Of a stretch of 64,000 bases of DNA, positions 1 through 9,720 are shown piece by piece; the stretch's first letter is position 1, and each line of letters begins with the position of its first letter. The position numbers were made by a program, and so were the translations under genes. Under the pieces are notes generated by a model. It did no database searches, was not told the origin of the DNA, and worked only from the letters and a program-made list of their open reading frames with translations. The DNA is taken from assembly GCA_937873135.1 (NCBI GenBank), contig CALMVQ010000161.1, positions 27,418 through 91,417 of the forward strand, written 5' to 3'. This DNA is from an uncultured Scytonema sp. (GTDB lineage: Bacteria; Cyanobacteriota; Cyanobacteriia; Cyanobacteriales; Nostocaceae).

Positions 1-12
1 GGATTGAGAAAT

Positions 13-1002
13 ATGATTGATAACGAACCCACACAACCATTAGTTAGCATCGTTATACCAACCTACAATCGACCAGAATATCTAAAGCAAGCGATCGCAA
101 GTGCTGTTAAGCAAACTTATCAAAACATTGAAATTATTGTTTGTGATAATTGCAGTACAGAAAATACTCAAGAGATAGTTGAATCTTTTCAAGACTCTCG
201 CATTCGATTTTGGAGACAGCCTACAAATCTGGGAATGTTCGCCAATCAAATGTACGCCTTCAAAATGGGTAAAGGTAAGTACGTTGCCAGTCTTCATGAT
301 GATGATATGTGGAACGAGGAGTTTTTAGCAAAGCTTGTTCCACCACTAGAGGAAAATCCCAATCTAATTTTAGCTTTTTGTGACCAATACATTATGGATG
401 CACAGGGCAGAATTAATGATGCTGGTACTCAAAAGAATACACAAGCTTACAAACGGAACACGCTGAAGAAAGGAATACATCAACCTTTTTCGGAAATTGG
501 AGTCGTACATAAATCTGTCCCGACTGCGGCAGGTTGCGTAGTTCGCAACGAGTTTATTAATTGGGATAGTATTCCTTCAGAAGTGGGTGGTATGTGGGAT
601 CTGTATCTAACTTACCTTTGTTGCATTTCTGGTTATGGAACTTACTATGAGCCGGAAAAACTCACTTTATACCGCGAGCATGATTCAACGGATACGATGC
701 TAAGTGGTAGCAAAGATGCTCAGGCAAAAATCCGCAAAGCCAAAAGTGAAATATTCTGTTATCAGCAGTTTATGGAAGATGAGCGACTTGTTCAATTTAA
801 GTTGTATTTCCAGCAAAGATGGCTAGAAGCTCATACAACTTTAGCGATCGGCTTACTGCGAACTGAAAATAAATCTCAAGCACGTCCTTATCTTTTGAGT
901 GCTATTAGTAAACAAAAGTTTAATTTGCGAACTATAGCAGCACTTATGCTGAGTTATACTCCTCAGCCGTTAGCGAGTCAGTTGATGAATGCCTCAAAAT
1001 GA
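13..1002 (+). CDS. Family 2 glycosyltransferase
   Basis: Cytoplasmic GT-A sugar transferase, presumably adding one residue to an exopolysaccharide repeat. The N-terminus has the family opening VSIVIPTYNRP, and a DDD triplet at residues 96-98 (SLHDDDMW) is the nucleotide-sugar/metal site. Length, 330 residues, is normal for GT2. The ATG at 13 is preferred; an in-frame TTG at 4 would add three residues, and the upstream region is outside the window. It is followed by a 449-nt gap and then by three more polysaccharide genes on the same strand. The family is secure; donor and acceptor sugars cannot be told. Confidence 0.85.
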   Translation: MIDNEPTQPLVSIVIPTYNRPEYLKQAIASAVKQTYQNIEIIVCDNCSTENTQEIVESFQDSRIRFWRQPTNLGMFANQMYAFKMGKGKYVASLHDDDMWNEEFLAKLVPPLEENPNLILAFCDQYIMDAQGRINDAGTQKNTQAYKRNTLKKGIHQPFSEIGVVHKSVPTAAGCVVRNEFINWDSIPSEVGGMWDLYLTYLCCISGYGTYYEPEKLTLYREHDSTDTMLSGSKDAQAKIRKAKSEIFCYQQFMEDERLVQFKLYFQQRWLEAHTTLAIGLLRTENKSQARPYLLSAISKQKFNLRTIAALMLSYTPQPLASQLMNASK

Positions 1003-1451
1003 GAAATTTAAGAGAATAATGTATTGTTACAGGTGTCCAATAAAGGATAGACGCTTGTATATTGACATGATTGAGTTAACATGGGTTTGTCAGTGCAATC
1101 GATATAGCTTCTTGACAGGTATGCGCTACCAATCATGAAAATTTATACTGCCGTCAGAGTGTTGATGGACTGCCAAACAGGTATGTAGGAGGGACGTTTT
1201 GTCTATCAATTCTTTCCCTAGAACTGCACCTCTACTCAAGAACTGCCTCCCCTACCAGCCTTAACGAATAAATTTCTTAACCGAACGGTATTGGGAGTGG
1301 TACAAGTAAACAGAAATTTAAGAAAGGTAACTATCACAGCACTGATTCTCAGTTTCACTCGGTGACAGATAATTAATCAATTTCTAGCAGGAGGGTTAAA
1401 ATAACGACTGTTAAGCGAAAACTGGAAATTATTTTAGAAGGAAGGTAATGT
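1003..1451. other. Intergenic region between glycosyltransferases
   Basis: No convincing coding frame. Around 1235-1300 lies a sequence (ACTCAAGAACTGCC, then ACGGTATT) that resembles the repeat element at 46962-47070, so it may be a decayed relative. A purine-rich stretch just before 1452 supplies a ribosome-binding site for the next gene. Confidence 0.4.
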
Positions 1452-2636
1452 GTGGAACTTTGTATTGTGACCCATCAAGTAAAAAAAGGAGATGGGCAGG
1501 GGAGGGTGAACTATGAAGTTGCCAAGGAAGCACTTCGTCGAGGTCATCATCTCACATTGTTAGCTAGTGAAGTAGCCCCAGACTTGCAGCAGAGTAGCGA
1601 AGTAAATTGGATTTCTATTTCTGTGGAAGGGTGGGCTACTGAATTTATTCGTAATTTCATATTTGCTCAAAAAAGTGCAGGTTGGTTGCGTCAGCATCGC
1701 TCGGAAGTTGATTTGGTAAAAGTCAACGGAGCAATTACTGATGCCGATGCTGATGTCAATGCTGTACATTTTGTCCACAGTTCTTGGCTTCGTTCGCGTG
1801 CACATGTTTCCCGCATCCGTCGAGATTTCTATGGTTTTTACCAGTGGTTATATACATCATGGAATGCTAATAGGGAAAAACAAGCTTTTCCAAGAGCGAA
1901 AGTTGTGGTAGCGGTATCTGAGAAAGTAGCACAAGAATTGGAAGACATTGGCGTGCCGCGTACTCAAATTCGCGTGATTTTAAATGGTGTTGACTTGCAA
2001 GAATTTGCGCCAGGAAAGCTAGAGCGGCAAAAATTTGCTCTGCCAGAAAATGTCACGCTAGCACTATTTGCTGGGGATATCCGCACACCAAGGAAAAATT
2101 TAGATACCGTGCTTCATGCCTTAGTAAAAGTGCCCGATTTACATCTGGCAGTTTTAGGTAATACTCAGGGTAGCCCTTTCCCGCAGTTAGCAGCGTCATT
2201 AGGGGTAAATGACAGAGTGCATTTTCTGGGATATCGACGTGATGTCGCGCAGATTATGCAGGCGGTGGATTTATTTGTGTTTCCATCTCGTTATGAAGCT
2301 TGTACCCTGGTACTGTTAGAAGCCCTTGCTTCAGGACTTCCCGTGGTTACCTCAACGACAACAGGGGGTGCAGAATTGGTGACACCAGAATGTGGGGTAG
2401 TATTACCCAACTCAGACGACGCCGATGCTTTGGCTTTCTCACTGTTGTCTTTGGTAAGCGATCGCGCACACAGAGAAAAGATGGGGATTGCAGCTCGCTC
2501 TGTTGCAGAACAATATAGCTGGGCTACTATGGCAAAAACCTATGTAGATCTATTCGAGGAGTTAGAAAAGTCGATTCAACGTTCTGCACCCTCCCTCGTA
2601 GTGACTCTGCCTGAAGGATCGGTAACAGTAAACTAA
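1452..2636 (+). CDS. Family 4 glycosyltransferase
   Basis: GT-B retaining glycosyltransferase of 394 residues. The C-terminal half carries the donor-binding signature: ILNGVDLQEFAPG near residue 176 and an E-x7-E motif at E282 and E290 (YEACTLVLLEALASGLPVV). The N-terminal Rossmann half starts ELCIVTHQVKKGDGQGRVNYE. The start is GTG at 1452, which follows AGAAGGAAGG; an ATG four bases upstream is out of frame. It lies 49 nt before the next glycosyltransferase on the same strand, consistent with one transcription unit for polysaccharide assembly. The sugar specificity is unknown. Confidence 0.85.
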   Translation: MELCIVTHQVKKGDGQGRVNYEVAKEALRRGHHLTLLASEVAPDLQQSSEVNWISISVEGWATEFIRNFIFAQKSAGWLRQHRSEVDLVKVNGAITDADADVNAVHFVHSSWLRSRAHVSRIRRDFYGFYQWLYTSWNANREKQAFPRAKVVVAVSEKVAQELEDIGVPRTQIRVILNGVDLQEFAPGKLERQKFALPENVTLALFAGDIRTPRKNLDTVLHALVKVPDLHLAVLGNTQGSPFPQLAASLGVNDRVHFLGYRRDVAQIMQAVDLFVFPSRYEACTLVLLEALASGLPVVTSTTTGGAELVTPECGVVLPNSDDADALAFSLLSLVSDRAHREKMGIAARSVAEQYSWATMAKTYVDLFEELEKSIQRSAPSLVVTLPEGSVTVN

Positions 2637-2685
2637 CTGGCGTTGTTCAAATTACTAAATTTATCTTTAAACCCTTGCATCTCAA

Positions 2686-3657
2686 ATGAAAATAACTGTT
2701 ATCATACCCACTTATTGCCGTCCCCAAGACCTAGCACGTTGCTTGTCGGCGCTGCAACAGCAAACTCGGCAAACCGATCAAGTCTTGGTAGTGGTACGTG
2801 ATGCGGATGCCCAAACTTGGAAATTTCTTGAGGACAACAAGGAAACCTACACAAAATTGCAAACCGTGACGGTACAGATACCGGGTGTGATAGCAGCAAT
2901 GAATGCAGGTCTTGATGCTGCCAATGGGGATATTATTGCATTTACTGATGACGATGCTGCACCATTACCTGATTGGCTGCAACGCATTGAAGCATACTTT
3001 CTCGCTGATAGTCGCATTGGTGCAGTAGGTGGGCGCGATTGGGTGTATCAAGGCAATCAACTGCTCGATGGAGCGAAGCAAGTGGTAGGGCAGTTGCAAT
3101 GGTTTGGGCGAGCGATCGGCAATCATCATTTAGGAGTAGGGGAACCGCGCGAGGTAGATGTGCTCAAGGGAGTAAACGTGAGTTATCGTCGGAAGGCAAT
3201 TGCCAGATTGCGTTTTGATGAACGGATGCGCGGCTCTGGAGCACAGGTACATTTTGAACTCGCGTTCTGTCTAGCTTTGAAACGTGCAGGTTGGAAGCTG
3301 ATTTACGATCCTGATGTGGCAGTGAATCACTATCCCGCACAGCGTTTTGACGAAGATCAACGAAACAAATTTAATGATCTTGCGTTGATTAATGCAATAC
3401 ACAATGAAACTCTAGCTTTGCTAGAACACATGAAGCCAATACAAAGGTTTGTGTTTGCAGTCTGGTCAATGTTAATTGGAACACGAGATGCATTAGGTTT
3501 TGTGCAGTTATTACGGTTGTTTCCCCGCGAAGGAACTTTGGCTGTTGCAAAGTGGTTTGCCTCGATACGTGGAAGATGGCAGGGCTTTTGTACATGGCAG
3601 CGATCGCGCCCAAAAATTATTCCGCAAACCTCGATTACACTAGGAGACGTTGAGTGA
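2686..3657 (+). CDS. Family 2 glycosyltransferase
   Basis: Inverting GT-A glycosyltransferase of 323 residues. It opens ITVIIPTYCRPQDLARCL, and the acidic metal-binding motif FTDDDAAPLPDW has its aspartates at residues 88-90. A later GVNVSYRRKA segment is typical of the acceptor loop. The last bases overlap the start of the next gene by four (GTGA at 3654), so translation of the two is probably coupled. This places a sugar transferase directly with a polymerase/ligase-like membrane protein, as in polysaccharide assembly clusters. Confidence 0.85.
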   Translation: MKITVIIPTYCRPQDLARCLSALQQQTRQTDQVLVVVRDADAQTWKFLEDNKETYTKLQTVTVQIPGVIAAMNAGLDAANGDIIAFTDDDAAPLPDWLQRIEAYFLADSRIGAVGGRDWVYQGNQLLDGAKQVVGQLQWFGRAIGNHHLGVGEPREVDVLKGVNVSYRRKAIARLRFDERMRGSGAQVHFELAFCLALKRAGWKLIYDPDVAVNHYPAQRFDEDQRNKFNDLALINAIHNETLALLEHMKPIQRFVFAVWSMLIGTRDALGFVQLLRLFPREGTLAVAKWFASIRGRWQGFCTWQRSRPKIIPQTSITLGDVE

Positions 3658-5087
3658 CTTACAGAGAAAACCTTTCGCAAGATTTTCCAAATCAAAACGT
3701 CTCGCCGCAACAGCAATCATTGGCTTGGCTAGCAATTGGCGGGCTAATATTTCTCACTGTCGCTGGCATTTTCGGCGGTGCAGGTGGTTTGCTGCGTCAA
3801 ATATTTCCGGTAGCGAGTTTTATTGTGGGAGTTTTCCTTTATGCGCGATATCCCACACTCTATCTCGGCTACACATGGTGGATTTGGTTTCTCATCGCAT
3901 TGATTCGCCGCCTAATAGATTTTAAGAGCGGTTGGGTAGAGCCTAGTCCAATACTAGTAACACCATTTTTAGTAACGTTAATCACTTTTTATACATTTAT
4001 TCGTCAATTACCCAAGTCTTACCGCATGGGTGGTTTACCGTTTATCTTAGCTATTTTTAGCGTCATATATGGTTTTTTAATTGGACTAGTTCACTTCCCA
4101 CCTATTGTCGTAGTCCGTACAATGCTGGACTGGCTTACTCCAGTCCTGTTTGGTTTTCACATATTTGTGAATTGGCGAAATTATCCCAGTATGCGCGAAA
4201 ACACCAAAACTGTTTTTGTTTGGGGTGTACTATTAACAGGTGGGTATGGTGTAGTGCAATACCTCATAGCACCAGAGTGGGATAGATTTTGGTTAATTAA
4301 GACGAAATTGACAACCTTTGGAACCCCCGAACCATTAGGGATTCGTGTCTGGAGTACCATGCACTCTCCAGGTCCTTTTGCAGCAGTCATGATGGCGGGA
4401 CTGATATTGTTGTTCAGCAGTCAAAGTCCAATGCGTATCCCAGCCTCGATTGCTGGCTATTTGTCATTCCTACTTAGTATGGCACGTGCTGCTTGGGGAG
4501 GTTGGTTAATTGGGTTAATTAGCATGCTGAGTAGTCTTAAACCTAAGCTACAGAAGCGTTTGATGGTGACGATTTTGGTGATGGTAATCGCTATAGTACC
4601 ATTAGTAACTATTGAGCCATTCGCCACAGTTATTAACAAGCGTTTTGAATCTTTCTCAAATATTGAAAAAGACCAAAGCTATCAGGATCGCTCAGCAAAT
4701 TACAATCGCAACATCAATCTTGCCCTGACTAATGTTCTGGGCAATGGCATTGGAGGTACATGGACTGTAGATAGCAATGGCAAGCTAGTACCAATTGTTC
4801 TTGATAGCGGTGTTCTCGATACTTTATTCTCTCTGGGCTGGCTTGGAGGTATCCCCTATATTGGAGGATTATTTTTAATACTGTACACTGTATACCAAAG
4901 TTCTGTAGCCAAAAGTGATCCCTTTGCCAATGCTGCTCGTTCTATTGGTCTTGCAATTGTCTTCCAGTTAATTTTTAGTAGCTTGATGACTTCAGTCCCT
5001 GGTGTAGTATTGTGGGGCTTTCTTGGTTTTGCTATGGCTGCTAAAAAGTACCACCAGCATCAACAGAACTCAATACACCGTTTTTAA
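3654..5087 (+). CDS. O-antigen ligase/polymerase-like membrane protein
   Basis: Polytopic inner-membrane protein of 477 residues with about ten to twelve hydrophobic segments, for example at residues 20-65, 100-150 and 240-325. A large polar loop follows near residues 325-375. The pattern and the LSMARAAWGGWLIG segment near residue 275 match the Wzy/WaaL superfamily, which polymerises repeat units or joins glycans to an acceptor on the periplasmic face. The GTG start overlaps the stop of the preceding glycosyltransferase by four bases. Family-level confidence is good; polymerase and ligase cannot be separated from sequence alone. Confidence 0.75.
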   Translation: MTYRENLSQDFPNQNVSPQQQSLAWLAIGGLIFLTVAGIFGGAGGLLRQIFPVASFIVGVFLYARYPTLYLGYTWWIWFLIALIRRLIDFKSGWVEPSPILVTPFLVTLITFYTFIRQLPKSYRMGGLPFILAIFSVIYGFLIGLVHFPPIVVVRTMLDWLTPVLFGFHIFVNWRNYPSMRENTKTVFVWGVLLTGGYGVVQYLIAPEWDRFWLIKTKLTTFGTPEPLGIRVWSTMHSPGPFAAVMMAGLILLFSSQSPMRIPASIAGYLSFLLSMARAAWGGWLIGLISMLSSLKPKLQKRLMVTILVMVIAIVPLVTIEPFATVINKRFESFSNIEKDQSYQDRSANYNRNINLALTNVLGNGIGGTWTVDSNGKLVPIVLDSGVLDTLFSLGWLGGIPYIGGLFLILYTVYQSSVAKSDPFANAARSIGLAIVFQLIFSSLMTSVPGVVLWGFLGFAMAAKKYHQHQQNSIHRF

Positions 5088-5115
5088 AAGGCTAAACAAA
5101 AGAAGCTATTTTCGC

Positions 5116-5769
5116 TTACTTAATGTAAAAGTTGTACACATGTGACTCACTTCCATCTGTAACATTCATGTATTGTGCAATTGATATTTGTGAACTTGAA
5201 TTTGATAAAGGCGTGAAAATAAATGGCTTGAATTTTTGTATGCTTTCAGAAGTGCCCAGTGGAAAAGGTTCTGCATCATCATTCCAACCGATGATCAGGA
5301 CACCACCATTTCTTAAACATTGGTAGCAGGCACCGTATGCTTTATCTACATCTTCCCTCTCATCTAATCCATGCCCAAAGACTCCATTGCAGATAATTAA
5401 ATCTAAATAATTTTCTTTGAAGTAAAGATTTAAATTACTTGAGGAGTCAACAATATGTTTTTTGGCTCCGAAGATTTTTTTAAATGGGTTGATGTCAATA
5501 GTCCAATATTCTTGCTTATGCTTAAACCATTTCTCATAGTGCCTTGTGTATGAACCACATCCCACAAATAGCACTTTCGTAAACTCTTGTTTGTCAAGAA
5601 AATAAGGGATAATTTTTTGTTCCAATATACGTCTGTCATTAGTAACTAAGGGAATCTCCTGGCGTAAAATAAAATGTTTGATAACTTGAAAAGCCCTCTT
5701 ATACATTTTCGGATCTCTTAAGTCTCTCAAAATTACTCTTGGATTAATTAAAAAGTTTGCTTCTGGCAT
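5116..5769 (-). CDS. SAM-dependent methyltransferase (twin 1)
   Basis: Class I methyltransferase-like protein of 217 residues. Motif I is VLFVGCGSY at residues 66-74. The acidic ribose-binding residue is in TIDINPF (D92), and a motif IV-like DLIICNGVFGHG lies at 123-134. The first 60 residues form an unusual helical extension beginning MPEANFLINPRVILRDL. The protein is closely related along its whole length to the one encoded at 6387-7040, so the pair is a tandem duplication. It is convergent with the O-antigen-ligase-like gene, and a sugar or glycan methylation role is inferred from context only. Confidence 0.75.
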   Translation of the reverse strand: MPEANFLINPRVILRDLRDPKMYKRAFQVIKHFILRQEIPLVTNDRRILEQKIIPYFLDKQEFTKVLFVGCGSYTRHYEKWFKHKQEYWTIDINPFKKIFGAKKHIVDSSSNLNLYFKENYLDLIICNGVFGHGLDEREDVDKAYGACYQCLRNGGVLIIGWNDDAEPFPLGTSESIQKFKPFIFTPLSNSSSQISIAQYMNVTDGSESHVYNFYIK

Positions 5770-6386
5770 AATAACCTCACTATCTAGTTGTATTGGACAT
5801 GTATATCTTAGGAAAGATATCCGTGACTATCAAGTATTTTATAATACATTTACCTGAGCTTGATCCTTCCCTGACATCAGATCGATAGAAGAAAAATTAC
5901 GATTCATAAAAAGCGGAAGAGTTGTCTTCTGCCTTCCCTTCTCTTGTACATAAATTCCGAAAGAAAACTAGAAGTGCGATCGCTACTAGGCTACTAGTAA
6001 ATGGAACACGCAAATAAAGCTACTATGGGGATGAATTTTGCCTCACGCATTCGGCGTACTCCGTTGGAGAAGCCGCAGGCTAGCCGTTCAAAGCAGAGTA
6101 GGCAAGGCAGTGCGTTGGACGGGTTCCCCGGCTTGAAGCAACTGCCGCGCAAAGGCGCGAAGAATCCACTTTGATCCTTAGTCAAAAATATCAATTCATC
6201 CCGCACTCTATGCAACACCCAAACTTTTAATTCTGCTAAGCGGTACTAAAAATATCGCTTCTAGAGATCAAGTTGCACGTTTTTAAGCTTGGGATTATAG
6301 CTGCCTTATGAACATAAACTTGTCTTAGACATAGGCAGTAAAAAAAGTATATTTTAATACATAATAGTGCCCGTAGTTAATCAAGG
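5770..6386. repeat. Spacer between twin methyltransferases with GC-rich repeat
   Basis: No gene is seen. Bases about 6040-6175 are GC-rich and unlike the AT-rich flanks: GTTGGAGAAGCCGCAGGCTA and GACGGGTTCCCCGGCTTGAA are of the short palindromic type scattered through Nostocales genomes. Open frames across this block look like repeat translations rather than proteins. The remainder is AT-rich and would hold the promoter of the minus-strand gene ending at 5116. Confidence 0.5.
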
Positions 6387-7040
6387 CTACTTAATGTAAA
6401 AATTGAATACATGTTTTTCAGTTCCATCTGTAATATTCAGATACTTCTCTAGTACTAATTGTGAAGTTGAAACAGGTGGAAAAACAAATGGCTTGAATTG
6501 ACTTAAGCTTTGGCAAGTTTCAAGCGGAAAAGGTTTTGTTGCTGGTGTGTCTCTCCACCCTACAACCAAGATACCTCCATCACGTAAACATTTAAAGCTA
6601 CCAGCAAATCCTTGTTCAACATCTTCCCGTTCATTCCATCCAAAGCCAAAAATTCCATGACAAATAATTGCGTCCAAATAATTTGCTGGAAAATAATTTC
6701 CCACATTAGAGTAAGAATCAACAATGTGTTTTTTAGCTCCGTAAAGTTTTTTAAATGGATTAATATCAATAGTCGAATACTCTTCTTTGTGCTTAAACCA
6801 TTTCTCGTAGTGCTTGGTGTAAGAACCACATCCTGCAAACAGCACTTTAGCAAACTCTTTTTCTTGAATAAAATAAGGAAGAATTTTTTGTTCAAGTACA
6901 TTACGATCAGGAGAAATAACAGGCATATCCTTGCCCAACAATGTATATGATATTACCTTTAACGCTCTCATATACATTTTTAGATTGATTAAATCACTGA
7001 GAATGATTTCTCGATTGAGCAAAAAGCTTGTTTTCGGCAT
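6387..7040 (-). CDS. SAM-dependent methyltransferase (twin 2)
   Basis: Sister of the protein at 5116-5769: same 217-residue length and the same order of elements. The N-terminal helical part is MPKTSFLLNREIILSDL, motif I is VLFAGCGSY at 66-74, the acidic residue is in TIDINPFKK, and a DAIICHGIFGFG block follows. Differences are spread over the whole protein, so the duplication is not recent. Both copies keep the SAM-binding residues, which suggests both are active, perhaps on different substrates. It lies among polysaccharide genes, so methylation of a glycan is plausible but unproven. Confidence 0.75.
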   Translation of the reverse strand: MPKTSFLLNREIILSDLINLKMYMRALKVISYTLLGKDMPVISPDRNVLEQKILPYFIQEKEFAKVLFAGCGSYTKHYEKWFKHKEEYSTIDINPFKKLYGAKKHIVDSYSNVGNYFPANYLDAIICHGIFGFGWNEREDVEQGFAGSFKCLRDGGILVVGWRDTPATKPFPLETCQSLSQFKPFVFPPVSTSQLVLEKYLNITDGTEKHVFNFYIK

Positions 7041-7387
7041 ATTTAAGCTCCTAAGCTATTTGTATTAGATGTGTGGGTATTGTATTTTACGAAAACACCT
7101 ATACTAGTAGAAGTACCCAAGCTGGCAATAACTTTTTGATTAAACGCAGAAATTCAACTTAAAAAAGCCAGTATTTTTAAGCTCTCTGAGTGTACGTGAA
7201 TAGATTCTCTAAAATTCGACTGTACTGTAATAGAGTATTTCATAAAGCATGTAACTACTTCACACACTTTATGATATCTATATAAAACTTTATCATTTTC
7301 ACATATTTGCGACTTTTGACTTTTGACAAAGAAACTCGATGAACGCAGAAGTTACAGCATTTCTAAACTGGTGCTGACCGCCAAATA
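7041..7387. other. Intergenic region with a short heptamer repeat
   Basis: AT-rich spacer without a gene. At 7311-7326 there are two units of GACTTTT, the complement of the AAAAGTC heptamers seen at 21184 and 45551. Confidence 0.4.
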
Positions 7388-8362
7388 TTAACCTCGACCA
7401 TCAACGCAAGCGATCCATTTTCCTTCATTAATAAAATGAGGATCGATATGATGCATACCAGCACCGTTCCAACCAGATCCAGTTGGTGAGAGTGATAAGC
7501 TTTGACTAATTTCTCGTTCTTGATAAGTTGTAGTTGTCAATTGAGTAATCTCAAATGCTCGCACCTGAGTTCCATATTCAGGCTCGCAGTCTTGAGCATA
7601 GCGAATAATCTGATCATTCATAACTACAACTCTACCCCCTGGTCTAGCAATATGTGCGTCACCCTCTACAATCGGACTTTTGGGGTGTTCCAACCAAGGG
7701 CCAAGCAGTTCTTCTGCATAATACAGTCGGAGAGTATCAAAATTGCCTTGAGGATTAGTTTCTGTAAATAACCACCATTTGCCAGCGTAATGGAAAATAG
7801 ATGCGTCTGAAAACTGCAAACCAGTTAGGAGATTACCAATAAAACACCATTCAGAAGGAAAATGAGACGCCTTATACAGTCGAATTGCATTTGCTTCATT
7901 GGTTTCTGGAATCATGTAGTAATCATTCATCCATTCAAAAATATATGGATAGGATAAATGAAATGGTTCAGCAAGTACAATCTGCTGATACTTCCAATTT
8001 ATTCCATCCTCACTAGTTGCTAATCCGATTTCTCCTCTATACGGCTGTTGATTTAGTACTTCAAAAAACATCAGCCAGGTTTGCTCAACTTTGAGCATAA
8101 AAGGGTCTGCGACAAATTCTGCTCTGACATCCGTTACATCTCGACGAGTCAGGACAGGATTTTTTACATTTTTAGGAGTTGCTAAATCAACAGGAGATTC
8201 ACCTATATAAATTCCTATTGACCATCGTTGTTTATTTGTCAATGCTCCTAATGGTAGCTGATTTGCTACTTTTACAGGCAAACTGTTAATTAGTGACAGA
8301 CGTAGTTCTTTGATAATTTTTTTGATGTAATTCATTTTAATTTGCTCTTGATATGCCATCAT
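7388..8362 (-). CDS. Glucosamine-inositolphosphorylceramide-transferase-like protein
   Basis: This 324-residue protein has the repeated motifs of a five-bladed GH43-like propeller: ADPFMLKVEQTWLMFFE, LSYPYIFEWMNDYYMIPE, DASIFHYAGKWWLFTE, GPWLEHP and ARPGGRVV. That series matches bacterial proteins annotated after plant GIPC glucosamine transferase 1. These are thought to be sugar transferases, although the propeller resembles a glycosidase. A later start, MNYIKKIIKELRLS at 8335, is equally possible because neither site has a strong Shine-Dalgarno sequence. It lies upstream of a GT4 gene on the same strand in the polysaccharide region. The family is recognised; the reaction is inferred. Confidence 0.65.
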   Translation of the reverse strand: MMAYQEQIKMNYIKKIIKELRLSLINSLPVKVANQLPLGALTNKQRWSIGIYIGESPVDLATPKNVKNPVLTRRDVTDVRAEFVADPFMLKVEQTWLMFFEVLNQQPYRGEIGLATSEDGINWKYQQIVLAEPFHLSYPYIFEWMNDYYMIPETNEANAIRLYKASHFPSEWCFIGNLLTGLQFSDASIFHYAGKWWLFTETNPQGNFDTLRLYYAEELLGPWLEHPKSPIVEGDAHIARPGGRVVVMNDQIIRYAQDCEPEYGTQVRAFEITQLTTTTYQEREISQSLSLSPTGSGWNGAGMHHIDPHFINEGKWIACVDGRG

Positions 8363-8613
8363 AAAAACTCAAATGAAAAGAGGTTTTATAGCTCTCTTTA
8401 CGCGAGTAGAAGTAAAATTAGGCTGAAAGCGTTGTCTACTATTTATGCTGCTCCGCTTAAAATCCTTGCAGGAAATGATTTTCAGCACTTTTGAATATTA
8501 TGAACACATAAGAGTTATGATCAAGCCATAAGAGGTACTTAGCATTAGCAAAATAATTGATTCAACTCAGTTACGGATAAGGTAGATGGTTTAACCTGGT
8601 TTATAAAGTGTCT

Positions 8614-9720
8614 TTATTTAGAGTTAACAGTAGCCTGAACAACTTTGCCAGGGTAAATATGATTTGGCTTTAACTCGCGATACACTGTTAGTGTTTCTAG
8701 ATGGACGCGATGAACGCTTAGCCGTTCCAACTTTTGAGATGCCCGATTTCTCCACAATTGCAGTAACTCGGGATTATTTAGCAACTGCGCCAGTGTTGCA
8801 GCTAAAGTATGGCTATCTTTAGGTGGGACAAGAATACCCGCTTGCCCATCGTCCAATGTTTCGGGAATGCCATCTACATTTGAACCAATAATTGCACAGC
8901 CGGCTTCCCGCGCTTCTGGAATAACTAAACCAAAGGATTCGTGGTGTGACGCGAGGACAAAGATATCCGTTGCTAACATATAGCGTTGAGGCTGTGATTG
9001 GAAGCCTTCAAAATGAATGCGATCTGCAAAAGATGTGTTCAAAGCCTGTGCCTCCAATGACTTGCGTTCAGGTCCATTTCCTACTAGATACAGATGGGCT
9101 TCGGGAAAATCTTTGGCAATCAAAGCGAAAGCATCAATTAATTCCCCAATTCCTTTACGCCGATACATCCCTGCCACTGTAGTGATCGCCGGACGTTTTA
9201 GAAGGATTGGCTGATACTCTTTTATTTGAGAGCAACGGGGACTCCCTAATGTGCCGTTGCTGACGACTCGCATTTTTTCCTTTGATATACCACGCCGTGC
9301 CATTGATTGGTATACTGCTTGACTAACTACAATCACTAAGTCCCCTAAACCCATGAGTACGGCACTACGCTGGAATTCATTGTGTACAGTAGTAACTAAA
9401 CTATATTCATAACCGTATTTTAAAAAGCATGCTAGCACTGCACCCGTCATCATATGTACATGAACAATATCCGGTTGAAATTCTTGCAAGATCGCTCGAT
9501 AACGCCAAGCTGCTTTAATTATATTTAGCGGGTTTCGTGACTGATTTAGTTGAAAATGTTTGACATTATAATGTGCTAGTAATGTCTCATATTCTCCACC
9601 TGCAGATGCTATAGCAACATTGTGACCATCTTTTGCTTGTAAACACGCTATATCAACTGCTACATTGACAATCCCATTACCAATTTCTTGTATATGGTTA
9701 ATTAAATGTAATATATGCAT
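8614..9720 (-). CDS. Family 4 glycosyltransferase
   Basis: GT-B glycosyltransferase of 368 residues. The N-terminal domain starts MHILHLINHIQEIGNGIVNV with a glycine-rich acceptor loop, and the C-terminal domain contains AGMYRRKGIGELIDAF at 183-198. The E-x7-E donor-binding motif is at E261 and E269 (ESFGLVIPEAREAG). It is transcribed toward the GIPC-transferase-like gene with a 251-nt spacer. This is a standard exopolysaccharide or glycolipid transferase; its donor sugar is unknown. Confidence 0.85.
   Translation of the reverse strand: MHILHLINHIQEIGNGIVNVAVDIACLQAKDGHNVAIASAGGEYETLLAHYNVKHFQLNQSRNPLNIIKAAWRYRAILQEFQPDIVHVHMMTGAVLACFLKYGYEYSLVTTVHNEFQRSAVLMGLGDLVIVVSQAVYQSMARRGISKEKMRVVSNGTLGSPRCSQIKEYQPILLKRPAITTVAGMYRRKGIGELIDAFALIAKDFPEAHLYLVGNGPERKSLEAQALNTSFADRIHFEGFQSQPQRYMLATDIFVLASHHESFGLVIPEAREAGCAIIGSNVDGIPETLDDGQAGILVPPKDSHTLAATLAQLLNNPELLQLWRNRASQKLERLSVHRVHLETLTVYRELKPNHIYPGKVVQATVNSK

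Noticed and set aside
5994..6218. Minus-strand open frame of 74 codons
   Set aside because: It runs through the GC-rich palindromic repeat and has no protein-like composition or ribosome-binding site.
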